Source: Agrobacterium vaccinii (GTDB lineage Bacteria > Pseudomonadota > Alphaproteobacteria > Rhizobiales > Rhizobiaceae). Taken from it: a DNA stretch of 64,000 bases. Under the pieces are notes generated by a model. The model worked only from the letters and a program-made list of their open reading frames with translations, was not told where the DNA came from and ran no database searches. The stretch covers positions 62,001 to 126,000 of the forward strand of contig NZ_CP054151.1 of assembly GCF_021310995.1 (NCBI RefSeq), given 5' to 3'. Shown in pieces: positions 41,612 through 50,364 of this stretch; positions within the stretch are counted from its first letter, which is position 1, and the number at the start of each line of letters is the position of its first letter. A program made the translations under genes and the position numbers.

Positions 41612-43173
41612 ATACCAATGGCGCAGCCATCGCTGCGGGGATCATGTGCGCCGTCAATCCAGCCGTCACCATTCAACCGGATCACCCCCGCCTGCCCGGC
41701 CAGCGCGCTCAGGGCAGGAATAGCGATGGTTTCGTGGCCCATGGCATGCAGTGTCTCGATAACCTCGTCGCCAACTGAAGCCTCGATCTTGAGATTGTCG
41801 CGCGTATCGGAGAAGGTTCGTCCGAGAAGAAACCGTGGCGCGGAAAGCGCGGACAACGGATCGAAGCCGTGGTCTATGAGGCGGCTTAGCAGCAACGTCA
41901 GCGTCTGCGGCTGCCCATCTGCACCTTGTGTGCCATAGAGAAGATGCGGTCTACCGTCCCGCAAGCCAATGCCGGGATTGAGCGTGTAAAATGGCAGCTT
42001 GCCGGGTGCCAAAACGTTGGGGCTCATCGGATCTGTGCTGAAGGCCGCACCCCGATTTTGCCAAAGAATGCCTGTGTCGCCCAGCAAAACCCCGCTTCCC
42101 CAGTCGTAATAGGTGCTTTGCAACACGCTGGCACAACGTCCCTCGTGATCGACAGCGGCAAGGTAAACTGTATCGCCAGTTTGATGGATGGCTGGCCAGG
42201 GGCTAGCGACCTTTTCGTCAATTACTGCTGCCTTGCGTGACAAAGCGGTCTCGCTCAACCAGTCACCGCACACCTGCGCCACGAAATCCGGGTCCGCAAT
42301 GGCACCTCGATCAAGAAAGGCCTGCTTCACTGCCTCCACGCAGAGATGATAGAACTCTGCCGATGATACGTCCACATTCGCCATATCGAAGTTCGCCAGT
42401 ACGCCCATGATCCCGAGAGTCGTGACGCCTTGGGATGGCGGCGGCGGTGCTAGAAGTTCGATGCCACGATAGACCAGGGAGATAGGATCAACGATCTGCG
42501 CTGCGGTCTTTTGCAGGTCGCTCAGACGGATCGGACTGCCAGCAGCTTCGAGACCGTTTGCGATGCGTTGAGCAAGCTCGCCCTCGTAGAATTCCCGGTG
42601 GCTGTAAAGAGCGATCCGCTCCAGAACGGAAGCCAGTTGCGGTTGCCGCTGAATGCCTTCAGTGACGAAATGGGCTTCGAAACCCGGCCAATTTGGGATT
42701 TCTGTTCCGCGAAAAGAATGCCAGTGGTTTTGCGACTGGCTGACCGGAAAACCCTCTGCCGCCAACTCAATCGCGTCCGCTAGCAGCGCGGCCAGGCTCT
42801 CCGTTCCTTGCCAGTTTGTGGACGAGTATCGCAACGCCTCGCCCCAACTATCGACCAGCGCTGCCGTTGTCAGCGCCGACAGCGGGCCGCGTTGCGGGAT
42901 GGCGTCAAGCGCGGGCAGATGTTCGGCAGCCTGACCGATTCCCATGATCGTTTTTCGCCGACCTTCACTGTCCGCCACGATCCATATCGCGTCTCCGCCC
43001 AGCCCGCAAAAATGCGGATAGAGAACGGTGAGCGCTGCACCGGCGGCAATCACGGCTTCGATCGCCGTGCCGCCACGCTGCAAGACCTTCGCACCGGCCT
43101 CACTCGCCGTGTGATGCGGCGTTGTGACCATGCCCTTTTTGGAGCGGGCCGCCTCGTTTCCCGACTGACGCAT
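41608..43173 (-). CDS. Gamma-glutamyltransferase family Ntn hydrolase
   Basis: The 521-residue protein is a Ntn-hydrolase of the gamma-glutamyltransferase family. Its predicted autocatalytic cleavage site and nucleophile is Thr335 in GDTVYLAAVDHEG; the region downstream, GSGVLLGDTGILWQNRGAAFS and LYGTQGADGQPQ, matches the small-subunit consensus. No signal peptide is visible, unlike secreted GGT, so it should act in the cytoplasm, perhaps as an amidase acting on gamma-glutamylated or other amide substrates. It lies 8 bases after the GntR gene and is coupled to the amidohydrolase gene. Confidence 0.9.
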   Translation of the reverse strand: MRQSGNEAARSKKGMVTTPHHTASEAGAKVLQRGGTAIEAVIAAGAALTVLYPHFCGLGGDAIWIVADSEGRRKTIMGIGQAAEHLPALDAIPQRGPLSALTTAALVDSWGEALRYSSTNWQGTESLAALLADAIELAAEGFPVSQSQNHWHSFRGTEIPNWPGFEAHFVTEGIQRQPQLASVLERIALYSHREFYEGELAQRIANGLEAAGSPIRLSDLQKTAAQIVDPISLVYRGIELLAPPPPSQGVTTLGIMGVLANFDMANVDVSSAEFYHLCVEAVKQAFLDRGAIADPDFVAQVCGDWLSETALSRKAAVIDEKVASPWPAIHQTGDTVYLAAVDHEGRCASVLQSTYYDWGSGVLLGDTGILWQNRGAAFSTDPMSPNVLAPGKLPFYTLNPGIGLRDGRPHLLYGTQGADGQPQTLTLLLSRLIDHGFDPLSALSAPRFLLGRTFSDTRDNLKIEASVGDEVIETLHAMGHETIAIPALSALAGQAGVIRLNGDGWIDGAHDPRSDGCAIGI

Positions 43174-43181
43174 GCATACTC

Positions 43182-43871
43182 CTAATCGGATACGGAAATA
43201 TAGCGGCTGAGAATCTCGGTAATATCGGGACCATCATCCTTCTCGTCTACTTTGGCCCTGTCTTCGACGGCGTGCAGGTGATGATCCATGATGCGGGTCG
43301 CGGTTTCGGCATCGAGGTTTTTCAGCGCCTCGATCAACTGGACGTGCTCGTCGATACCGCATTCGGCAGAATGCGGCCGCCCGAAACGGGCGAGAATGAG
43401 TGATGAGCGTGAGACGATCTGGCTGATGAAATCAATCAGCAGTTTGGAGCCCGTCAGTTCGGCAAGAAGAATGTGAAACTCGCCTGCAAGCCGGATAGAC
43501 CTCGGGGAAGACGCCTGTAGAGCACGCTCTTCCTCGCGCACATGGCTGATGAGCGCATCGATACCGTCCCTTGGCATACGCTTGCACAGGCGGCCTATCA
43601 CTTCCCGCTCAAGGCAGCGCCTCAGCGCAAAAACCTCTTCCGCTTCTTCCAATGTCGGCATCGCAACGGCCGCACCGCGATTTGGCTTGATCTCCACCAA
43701 CCCATCGGATGCCAGCCGCAACAAGGCGTTACGAGCGCTTGTTCGGCTGACACCGAAAGTGTCACCAATGGAATCCTCCGGCAACTTTATGCCGGGCTTC
43801 AGCGCCTGCTCAAGAATGGCACGGCGCAACGAAGCGTAGATCGCGTCACTTCTGCTGAGATTTGTCGACAT
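43182..43871 (-). CDS. GntR-family transcriptional regulator with FCD domain
   Basis: The product is about 229 residues from ATG 43871 (MSTNLSRSDAIY). It has a winged helix with LPEDSIGDTFGVSRTSARNALLRL (about residues 30-53) and a helical FCD ligand domain. Earlier in-frame starts exist at ATG 43904 and GTG 43913, but none has a strong ribosome site. It heads the leftward unit with the gamma-glutamyltransferase-like and amidohydrolase genes, and faces a Dpp-type ABC operon. Palindromic ATTGCATGCAAT elements in between are probable targets. Confidence 0.9.
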   Translation of the reverse strand: MSTNLSRSDAIYASLRRAILEQALKPGIKLPEDSIGDTFGVSRTSARNALLRLASDGLVEIKPNRGAAVAMPTLEEAEEVFALRRCLEREVIGRLCKRMPRDGIDALISHVREEERALQASSPRSIRLAGEFHILLAELTGSKLLIDFISQIVSRSSLILARFGRPHSAECGIDEHVQLIEALKNLDAETATRIMDHHLHAVEDRAKVDEKDDGPDITEILSRYISVSD

Positions 43872-43939
43872 AACCTGCTCGTTATCTGATGCAATTTTGA
43901 TCATATCTCGCACAATTATTGTACAAAATCCATCCCATT

Positions 43940-43955
43940 AAATTGCATGCAATTT
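43940..43955. promoter_or_regulatory. Perfect 16-bp palindrome, probable GntR operator
   Basis: AAATTGCATGCAATTT is fully self-complementary and lies between the divergent GntR gene and ABC operon. Its ATGCAATTT half recurs at 43889-43897, just upstream of the preferred GntR start, and related elements occur at 44081-44092 and 52343-52352. This repetition within one locus supports binding by the adjacent regulator. Confidence 0.75.
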
Positions 43956-44080
43956 CTTATTGCGTTTGTATTCATACTGAATTAGCCTCAGCTACAGTTT
44001 GCAGAAAAGAGCCGAAAAGCCGTTTGCAACAGCGGGTTTCAATAGCACTCACTCCAATTTAGCGGCCAAGTGTCGGATAA

Positions 44081-44092
44081 ATTGAATGCAAT
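44081..44092. promoter_or_regulatory. Second GntR operator copy before the binding-protein gene
   Basis: ATTGAATGCAAT differs at one of 12 positions from the centre of the palindrome at 43942-43953. It is 17 bases upstream of the ATG at 44109 and just before the GAGGGG ribosome site, a position where a bound repressor would block transcription of the ABC operon. Confidence 0.65.
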
Positions 44093-44108
44093 CCGAGGGG
44101 ATCTAAAA

Positions 44109-45665
44109 ATGCAATTATCCAGAATTTTGATGGCGGGCGCAGCACTGCTGACACTCGCTATGCCCGCATCCGCGACAACTTTGAAATGGGGCGCGTCGCG
44201 CGATATCAGCTCGCTTGACCCATACTCCTACGGCGATAGTTTTGCTCTCGGTGTGCTCAATCACTCCTACGAAGGCTTGATGCGATATGACCGCAACTTG
44301 AAGCTCGAGCCCGCACTTGCGGTTTCGTATGAAATTGTCTCGCCCACCACTTGGCGCTTCAAACTCCGCGAGGGCGTAAAATTCCACAATGGAGCCGATT
44401 TCACGGCAGACGATGTACAGGCATCGCTGGTGCGTGCGACCAACCCCAAGTCACCGCTGCGTGGCAACATTCCGGCCTATAAGGGTTCGCGCGTCATCGA
44501 TGCACATACCATCGAAATCGATGTATCGGCCAATTATCCGTTGCTGCTGAACGACCTGACGACGATCTATATCTTCGATGCGAGCTGGTTGAAGGATAAC
44601 AATGCCGAGGCACCGACCGATGTCGGTTCCGGCACTGAGGGCTACGCCACCTACAATGAAAACGGCACCGGCCCCTTCAAAGTGGAAAGCCGCCAGCCGG
44701 ATGCAAAAACAGTCTTCGTGAAATATGACGGCTGGTGGGACAAGCCTCAGCACAATATCGACCGCATCGAGCTCACGCCGATTGCCTCAAGCGCCACGCG
44801 CGTCGCAGCACTTTTGTCCGGCGATATCGACTTTACGGATCAGGCACCGGTGCAGGACTTGCCGCGGCTTGAAGCGGCCTCCGGGCAGGTCAAGCTTCTC
44901 GAAGGAACCGACCTTCGCACCGTCATGATCGGCTTCAGCCAGCGTGACCAGTTACTTTCGGGTGCACCCAACCCGATGAAGGACCTGCGCGTTCGCCAGG
45001 CCATGCAACTGGCCATCGACCTCAATCTGATCCAGAAACGCGTCATGCGCGGCAAATCCCGCAATGCCGGTGCGCTCGTGGCACCACAGATACCGGGATA
45101 TGATGCAGCCCTCGACGTACCGGTCAAAGCCGATCCCGAGAAGGCAAAGGCACTTCTCAAGGAGGCAGGCGCTGAAGGTTTTGAGTTCGAATTCAACTGC
45201 GCAGACACGTTGGTCAATGAAGAGCAGATGTGCCAGGCCGTTGCGTCCATGTGGTCGCGTGTTGGTCTCAAGCCAAAGCTCGACCAAGGTCCGCGCGCCG
45301 TCCAGACACCAAAGCGGTCTGCCGGAAAGGTTGATGTCTACACTCTCGGCTGGGCCACACTGCCCATGCTGGATGCCTACAGCCTGACATCGCAGGTTCT
45401 CCACACCAAGGAAGGTTCATTCGGGATTTTCAACTGGGGCGGCTGGTCCGACAAGGAATTCGACAAGGTAACGGAAGCATCGGCGGTTGAACTTGACACG
45501 ACCAAGCGCCTTGCGCTGGAAGCACAATCGCTGAAGATCGCCAAGGATCACGCGCTGATGATCCCGCTCCATCAGCAGCCGCTGGCTTGGGCCACGAGCG
45601 CCAAGATTGCCGATTTCCCGCTGTTTTCGGATAACCTCCCGCGTTTGTGGCTGGTGAAGATGTAA
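44109..45665 (+). CDS. Family 5 (Dpp/Opp-type) solute-binding protein
   Basis: The 518-residue exported protein starts at ATG 44109 with a signal peptide MQLSRILMAGAALLTLA ending near PASA (about residue 23). Family features follow: LKWGASRDISSLDPYS, NHSYEGLMRYDRNLKLEPALA and the WRFKLREGVKFHNG motif near residue 85. This class binds peptides, opines, glycosides or other larger ligands. The upstream open frame to 44070 has no ribosome site. Two permease genes, two ATPase genes and three amidohydrolase genes follow, so the ligand is probably an amide- or ring-containing nitrogen compound. Confidence 0.93.
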   Translation: MQLSRILMAGAALLTLAMPASATTLKWGASRDISSLDPYSYGDSFALGVLNHSYEGLMRYDRNLKLEPALAVSYEIVSPTTWRFKLREGVKFHNGADFTADDVQASLVRATNPKSPLRGNIPAYKGSRVIDAHTIEIDVSANYPLLLNDLTTIYIFDASWLKDNNAEAPTDVGSGTEGYATYNENGTGPFKVESRQPDAKTVFVKYDGWWDKPQHNIDRIELTPIASSATRVAALLSGDIDFTDQAPVQDLPRLEAASGQVKLLEGTDLRTVMIGFSQRDQLLSGAPNPMKDLRVRQAMQLAIDLNLIQKRVMRGKSRNAGALVAPQIPGYDAALDVPVKADPEKAKALLKEAGAEGFEFEFNCADTLVNEEQMCQAVASMWSRVGLKPKLDQGPRAVQTPKRSAGKVDVYTLGWATLPMLDAYSLTSQVLHTKEGSFGIFNWGGWSDKEFDKVTEASAVELDTTKRLALEAQSLKIAKDHALMIPLHQQPLAWATSAKIADFPLFSDNLPRLWLVKM

Positions 45666-45671
45666 TCCGAG

Positions 45672-45696
45672 CCCCCGCCAAGATTTTCGGCGGGGG
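45672..45696 (+). terminator. Intercistronic hairpin after the family 5 binding-protein gene
   Basis: An 8-bp stem, CCCCCGCC (45672-45679) and GGCGGGGG (45689-45696), encloses a 9-base loop 6 bases after the stop codon. Only short T stretches follow. It probably stabilises the binding-protein message and lowers expression of the permease and enzyme genes downstream. Confidence 0.7.
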
Positions 45697-45735
45697 ACCG
45701 TTCCTTTATGTGGGCCAGATCAAGGACACTTCACC

Positions 45736-46701
45736 ATGCTCGCTTTCCTCATCAAGCGGATCGGCAACGCCGTTCTCGTGATGCTGACGGTCGCTTTCTT
45801 TGCCTTTCTCATCTTCCGTTTTCTGGGAGATCCCGTCGAGATGATGGTCAACGAAAGCGCGACCCAGGTTGATCGCGACGAATTGCGTGGACGCCTCGGC
45901 CTGAACGACGGTTTCCTCGTGCAATATGTTCGCTTTGTCGCCAACGCAGCGCAGGGTGAATTCGGCTTGTCCTGGCGCAATCAGCAGTCCGTGCTGGGTC
46001 TTATTGCCGAACGATTTCCTGCCACTTTCGAACTGGTCATCATCGCCACCGTTCTCTCGCTCGCCATCGGCATACCCCTGGGTGTTTTCACGGCCATCGG
46101 CCGGGGAAAATGGTGGGCGGAAAGCCTTCAGTTCAGCTCGATCATCGGCGTATCCCTGCCGAGTTTTCTGGTAGGAATTCTCCTGATCCTGATATTTTCC
46201 GTCACGCTTGGCTGGTTGCCGGGTTATGGGCGAGGCGACGTGGTGCGGATCGGCTGGTGGTCCACGGGGCTGCTGACACCTTCAGGCCGCGCCGCCGTCA
46301 TCCTGCCGTCGCTGTCTTTGTCGCTTTTCCAGATTACTCTTGTCATGAGGCTGGTGCGGGCAGAAATGCTGGAGACGTTACGGGCGGATTTTATCAAGTT
46401 TGCCCGCGCACGTGGTGTCAAACGCCGCGCCCTGTGGTTTCGCCACGCGCTCAAGAACTGTCTGATGCCCGTCGTTACCTTGACTGCCATGCAGGTGGGC
46501 AATCTGATTGCTTTCGCCCTCGTCACGGAAACTGTTTTCCAGTGGCCGGGCATGGGAATGCTGTTCATGCAGGCGGTCACCTTCGTCGATATCCCCGTTA
46601 TGGCAGCTTATCTGTGCATCGTTTCCTTTATCTTCGTAACGCTGAATACCTTCGTCGATATCGCCTATGCGGTCATCGACCCGCGTCTGCGCGCCGCGTG
46701 A
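45736..46701 (+). CDS. Dpp/Opp-type ABC permease, DppB-like
   Basis: This 321-residue membrane protein has the DppB-type N-terminal segment LIKRIGNAVLVMLTVAFFAF, about six transmembrane segments and the FARARGVKRRALWFRHALKN loop (about residues 215-234) that contacts the ATPases. The end NTFVDIAYAVIDPRLR is diagnostic of the family. It pairs with the DppC-like permease encoded 13 bases downstream. Confidence 0.95.
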   Translation: MLAFLIKRIGNAVLVMLTVAFFAFLIFRFLGDPVEMMVNESATQVDRDELRGRLGLNDGFLVQYVRFVANAAQGEFGLSWRNQQSVLGLIAERFPATFELVIIATVLSLAIGIPLGVFTAIGRGKWWAESLQFSSIIGVSLPSFLVGILLILIFSVTLGWLPGYGRGDVVRIGWWSTGLLTPSGRAAVILPSLSLSLFQITLVMRLVRAEMLETLRADFIKFARARGVKRRALWFRHALKNCLMPVVTLTAMQVGNLIAFALVTETVFQWPGMGMLFMQAVTFVDIPVMAAYLCIVSFIFVTLNTFVDIAYAVIDPRLRAA

Positions 46702-46714
46702 CAGGAGCATAACC

Positions 46715-47668
46715 ATGACCGCCATCGAACCGACGCACACAACGACCAAACCAACACCATCGCGATTTGCACGGTTGCTGCAATCCGATCTGGGATGGAG
46801 CTTTATGCATCATCCATCCGCAATCATTGCCGCAATCATGCTTTTAGGTCTGATCGCATCCGCTTTTCTCGCTCCGCTGTTTACGGTGCAGAACCCCTAC
46901 GATCTCGCCTCTCTCGATCTGCTGAACGCCGAGATACCACCGATCTGGATGGCTGATGGACAATGGCCCTATATTCTCGGCACCGACGTTCAGGGGCGTG
47001 ATTTGTTGTCGGCCATCCTTTACGGGTCGCGAGCGTCCATCATCATCGGAGCTGCATCCGTGGCCGTGTCTCTGGTGGTTGGATCAACGCTCGGACTGAT
47101 TGCCGGCTACCACGGCAAATGGGCAGACAGCCTGCTGATGCGGGCGGGCGATGTACTGCTGTCCATGCCAACGATGCTGATCGCGATTCTCGTATCGGCA
47201 CTCGCCCGGCAGCTCCTGCCGCCCTATCTGCGTGAAGCAGGCGCATCCGGCGTCATCGTGTTTGCGATTTCGCTCTCCGCATGGGTCCAATATGCGCGGA
47301 CCGTGCGGGCGCAGACGATGGTCGAGCGCAACAAGGAATATGTGCAGGCCGCAAGGCTCATCCGTGTGCCGACATGGCGCATCATGCTGAAACACATCCT
47401 GCCCAACACCACGACACCTCTGCTGGTCACCGCCACGCTGAACTTCGGCCTGGGCATCCTGATTGAGGCGACGTTGTCTTTTCTCGGCGTCGGTATGCCC
47501 CCGGAACAACCATCGCTGGGAACGCTGATCCGCATCGGCAATCAGTATCTGTTCTCCGGTCTGTGGTGGATCGTGCTTTTCCCGGGCCTTCAGCTCTGTC
47601 TGCTCGTTGTGTCCATCAACGTGCTCGGCGACTGGCTGCGCGACGCCCTTAACCCCAAATTACGCTGA
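46715..47668 (+). CDS. Dpp/Opp-type ABC permease, DppC-like
   Basis: The product is about 317 residues from ATG 46715, which has AGGAG 7 bases upstream; the in-frame extension to 46667 overlaps the previous gene without a ribosome site. DppC-type motifs are present: LGTDVQGRDLLSAILYGSR near residue 89, the EAA-type loop with YVQAARLIRVPTW, and the terminal NVLGDWLRDALNPKLR. It forms the channel with the DppB-like permease. Confidence 0.95.
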   Translation: MTAIEPTHTTTKPTPSRFARLLQSDLGWSFMHHPSAIIAAIMLLGLIASAFLAPLFTVQNPYDLASLDLLNAEIPPIWMADGQWPYILGTDVQGRDLLSAILYGSRASIIIGAASVAVSLVVGSTLGLIAGYHGKWADSLLMRAGDVLLSMPTMLIAILVSALARQLLPPYLREAGASGVIVFAISLSAWVQYARTVRAQTMVERNKEYVQAARLIRVPTWRIMLKHILPNTTTPLLVTATLNFGLGILIEATLSFLGVGMPPEQPSLGTLIRIGNQYLFSGLWWIVLFPGLQLCLLVVSINVLGDWLRDALNPKLR

Positions 47669-47677
47669 GGCATTTTC

Positions 47678-48871
47678 ATGACCGATCTTCTGATTACCAA
47701 CGCAAGACCCATGGGTGGCGTGAAGGCCGATATCCTGATCAAGGACGGACGCATTTCTGCAATCGGTGAGAAGCTGGCAGCCGACGGCATTCCCGTCGAG
47801 GATGCCGGTGGGCGCATCGCCATTCCCGGTCTGGTCGATGCCCATACCCATCTCGACAAGTCGTTGCTGGGATATCCCTGGTACGTCAACACGGTTGGCC
47901 CACGCCTGATCGACAAGATCGACAACGAGCGCGCGGTAAAGCGTGAATATGGCCTCGACGCCCATGTTCAATCCATGCGCCAGTCGTTGCAGTCTGTGGG
48001 TTACGGCACGACGCTGATCCGCACCCATGTCGACATCGACACCGACCAGGGTTTGATCGCACTGGAAGGGGTCATGGAAACGCGGCGACAGCTTGCGGGC
48101 GTGGTCGAAATTGAAATTGTCGCCTTCCCGCAATCAGGACTGATGCGCAGACCCGGCACCGCCGAACTGCTGGGCAAGGCCATGGAAATGGGGGCCGATC
48201 TGGTTGGCGGCCTTGACCCTTGCGGCATGGATCGAGATCCGAAAGGACATCTCGATACGATCTTCGCCATTGCTGAAAAACATGGAAAAGGCATCGATAT
48301 CCACCTCCACGAAGGCGGCGAACTGGGTGCATTTTCGATGGAGATGATCTTTGAGCGCATCCGCGCCATGGGCATGCAGGGCAAGGTCGCGGTCAGCCAT
48401 GCTTTCTGCCTTGGCCTTCCGGACTGGAACGTATCACAAGCACTTATCGATACCTGCGCCGAGCTGGATGTGCCCATTTTCACGACGGCACCGCCATCGC
48501 GTGAAGTCCCGTCGCTCAAGCGCCTGCATGCTGCGGGTGTTCGCTTCGGTGCCGGGGTCGACGGTTTCCGCGACACATGGGGACCCTATGGTAACGGCGA
48601 CATGCTGGAACGGGCCATGCTGCTGGGCATGAAGAACAATCTGCGCCGCGATGATGAGCTTGCAATGGCTCTCGATGTCTGCACCACCGGTGGCGCTTTG
48701 GCGATGGATCGGCCTGCGCACGCACTTGAGGTGGGCGGTCGTGGTGACGTCGTTCTTGTCGAAGGTGAAAGCGTCGGCGAAGCTATCGTTACACATCAGC
48801 CGCGCAAACTCGTCGTCACCGCCGGCAACATCGTTGCGCGCGACGGCGCAAGCCTGAGAGCACGACCATGA
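47678..48871 (+). CDS. Cytosine deaminase-like amidohydrolase (first copy)
   Basis: The 397-residue enzyme has DAHTHLDKSLLG (about residues 54-65) with the His-x-His metal site, IDIHLHEGG near residue 209, VAVSHAF, and GVDGFRDTWGPYGNGD near residue 290, all as in cytosine deaminase and related deaminases/hydrolases. It has the same length as, and is clearly similar to, the product of the gene at 52369, sharing stretches such as FPQSG and GADLVGGLDP, so the two arose by duplication. It lies inside the ABC operon and overlaps the next gene by 4 bases. Confidence 0.9.
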   Translation: MTDLLITNARPMGGVKADILIKDGRISAIGEKLAADGIPVEDAGGRIAIPGLVDAHTHLDKSLLGYPWYVNTVGPRLIDKIDNERAVKREYGLDAHVQSMRQSLQSVGYGTTLIRTHVDIDTDQGLIALEGVMETRRQLAGVVEIEIVAFPQSGLMRRPGTAELLGKAMEMGADLVGGLDPCGMDRDPKGHLDTIFAIAEKHGKGIDIHLHEGGELGAFSMEMIFERIRAMGMQGKVAVSHAFCLGLPDWNVSQALIDTCAELDVPIFTTAPPSREVPSLKRLHAAGVRFGAGVDGFRDTWGPYGNGDMLERAMLLGMKNNLRRDDELAMALDVCTTGGALAMDRPAHALEVGGRGDVVLVEGESVGEAIVTHQPRKLVVTAGNIVARDGASLRARP

Positions 48872-50364
48872 CGAATGCTGACTGGTCCATGCTCCCTCTC
48901 GGCAAACGTCCGCCCGCTCGCTGGGCGCTGGCCGCACGTTACGTGATTGCCGATATGCACGAGGGCAGACGCCTCATCAACGGCGGTGAAGTGGTTATTG
49001 AGAATGACCGCATCATCTGGGTAGGGTCCCGTTTCGACGGCGAACTGGCCGCACGTTACGACATGGGTGAAGCCCTCATTGGTCCGGGTTTTGTCGATCT
49101 CGATGCCCTCTCCGATCTCGACACGACCGTGCTTGCGATGGACAACCAGCCGGGCTGGAAAAAGGGGCGCGTCTGGCCTTCAGATTACGCAGCAAGAGCC
49201 TATGAAATGTATACGCCGGAAGAACTGGCGTTCCAGAAGCGCTACGCTTTTGCCCAGTTACTCCTCAACGGCATCACCTCGGCGCTTCCCATCGCGTCGC
49301 TGTTCTATCGCGCGTGGGGCGAAACGGTTGCCGAATTCGAGGCCGCCGCCGTCGCCGCAGAAGAACTCGGCATCCGCGTCTGGCTTGGCCCGGCCTATCG
49401 CACAGGCGGCGTCATTCTTGACGAAGCGGGCGCTATGCAGCCGGTGTTTGACGAGGCACGCGGACTTCAAGAGCTTTCCGACGCTGCGGCTTTTGCCAAG
49501 AGGGTTCACGGCAACGGCAATGGACTGATATCGGGCATGTTCGCTCCAGACCGTGTCGAAACCTGCACGGAGGAACTGCTGCGTCAGACATTTGCCCATG
49601 CCGATGATCTGGATATGCCCGTGCGTTTGCACATGGCGCAGGGCGAAATGGAATTGCAAACCGTCCAGCGCCTGCACGGCACAACCGCTCCGCAATGGCT
49701 TGATGGTCTCGGCTTCCTCTCCTCCCGCCTGATCGCACCGCACGCGACAGTGGCGACCGACGACGATCTGCTGCGGTATGCGGCAAACGGCGTCACCGTC
49801 GCCCACTGTCCTCTCGTGTCTGCACGGCACGGCTCGTCGCTCAAATCCTTTTCCCGACTGAAAGCAAAAGGCATCCGCATCGGCATGGGGACAGATACGG
49901 CACCGCCCGACATGCTGTTGAACATGGCCGTTGGCATGATGGCAAACAGGATTGCGGAAGGGCGCGGTGATGCGGGATCGGCAGCCGAGTTCTATGACGC
50001 CGCGACCTTGGCAGGAGCCGACGCCCTGAAGCGCCCTGATCTCGGGCGCCTTGCGCCCGGTGCAAAGGCCGATATCGCCGTGTTCGATATGGCGGACCGG
50101 ATGATCGCGCCGCGCATCGATCCCATCCAGACACTTGTCTATGGCGCAACTGGTCGCGTCACCCGCGCAACAATCGTCGATGGGCGGATTTCCATGCGTG
50201 ACGGACAGGTGGCAGGGATCGATCTCGTCGCCGCACGATGCCAGGCACAGCAGCAATTTGACGGTCTGATCGCTCGTTATCCCGAGCGCACCTATGGCCA
50301 TCCATTGGTGGAGGACATTTTTCCGCCCAGCTATCCTTTCGTTCAGAGTGAGGTGTCGTCATGA
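48868..50364 (+). CDS. Amidohydrolase-family protein with altered metal site
   Basis: This 498-residue member of the chlorohydrolase/guanine-deaminase-like branch has the expected RLHMAQGE, TVAHCPLVSARHG and GMGTDTAPPDM motifs that supply the later His, His and Asp ligands. However, the N-terminal His-x-His motif reads PGFVDLDALSDLD, with Asp and Leu in place of both His. Metal coordination must therefore differ, or the protein is not a hydrolase in the usual way. It overlaps genes on both sides by 4 bases, so it is an integral part of the operon. Confidence 0.87.
   Translation: MTNADWSMLPLGKRPPARWALAARYVIADMHEGRRLINGGEVVIENDRIIWVGSRFDGELAARYDMGEALIGPGFVDLDALSDLDTTVLAMDNQPGWKKGRVWPSDYAARAYEMYTPEELAFQKRYAFAQLLLNGITSALPIASLFYRAWGETVAEFEAAAVAAEELGIRVWLGPAYRTGGVILDEAGAMQPVFDEARGLQELSDAAAFAKRVHGNGNGLISGMFAPDRVETCTEELLRQTFAHADDLDMPVRLHMAQGEMELQTVQRLHGTTAPQWLDGLGFLSSRLIAPHATVATDDDLLRYAANGVTVAHCPLVSARHGSSLKSFSRLKAKGIRIGMGTDTAPPDMLLNMAVGMMANRIAEGRGDAGSAAEFYDAATLAGADALKRPDLGRLAPGAKADIAVFDMADRMIAPRIDPIQTLVYGATGRVTRATIVDGRISMRDGQVAGIDLVAARCQAQQQFDGLIARYPERTYGHPLVEDIFPPSYPFVQSEVSS

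Noticed and set aside
49258..50301. 347-residue leftward frame opposite the altered amidohydrolase gene
   Set aside because: Cys- and His-rich random-looking translation; the rightward gene is embedded in a 4-base-overlap operon and has family motifs.
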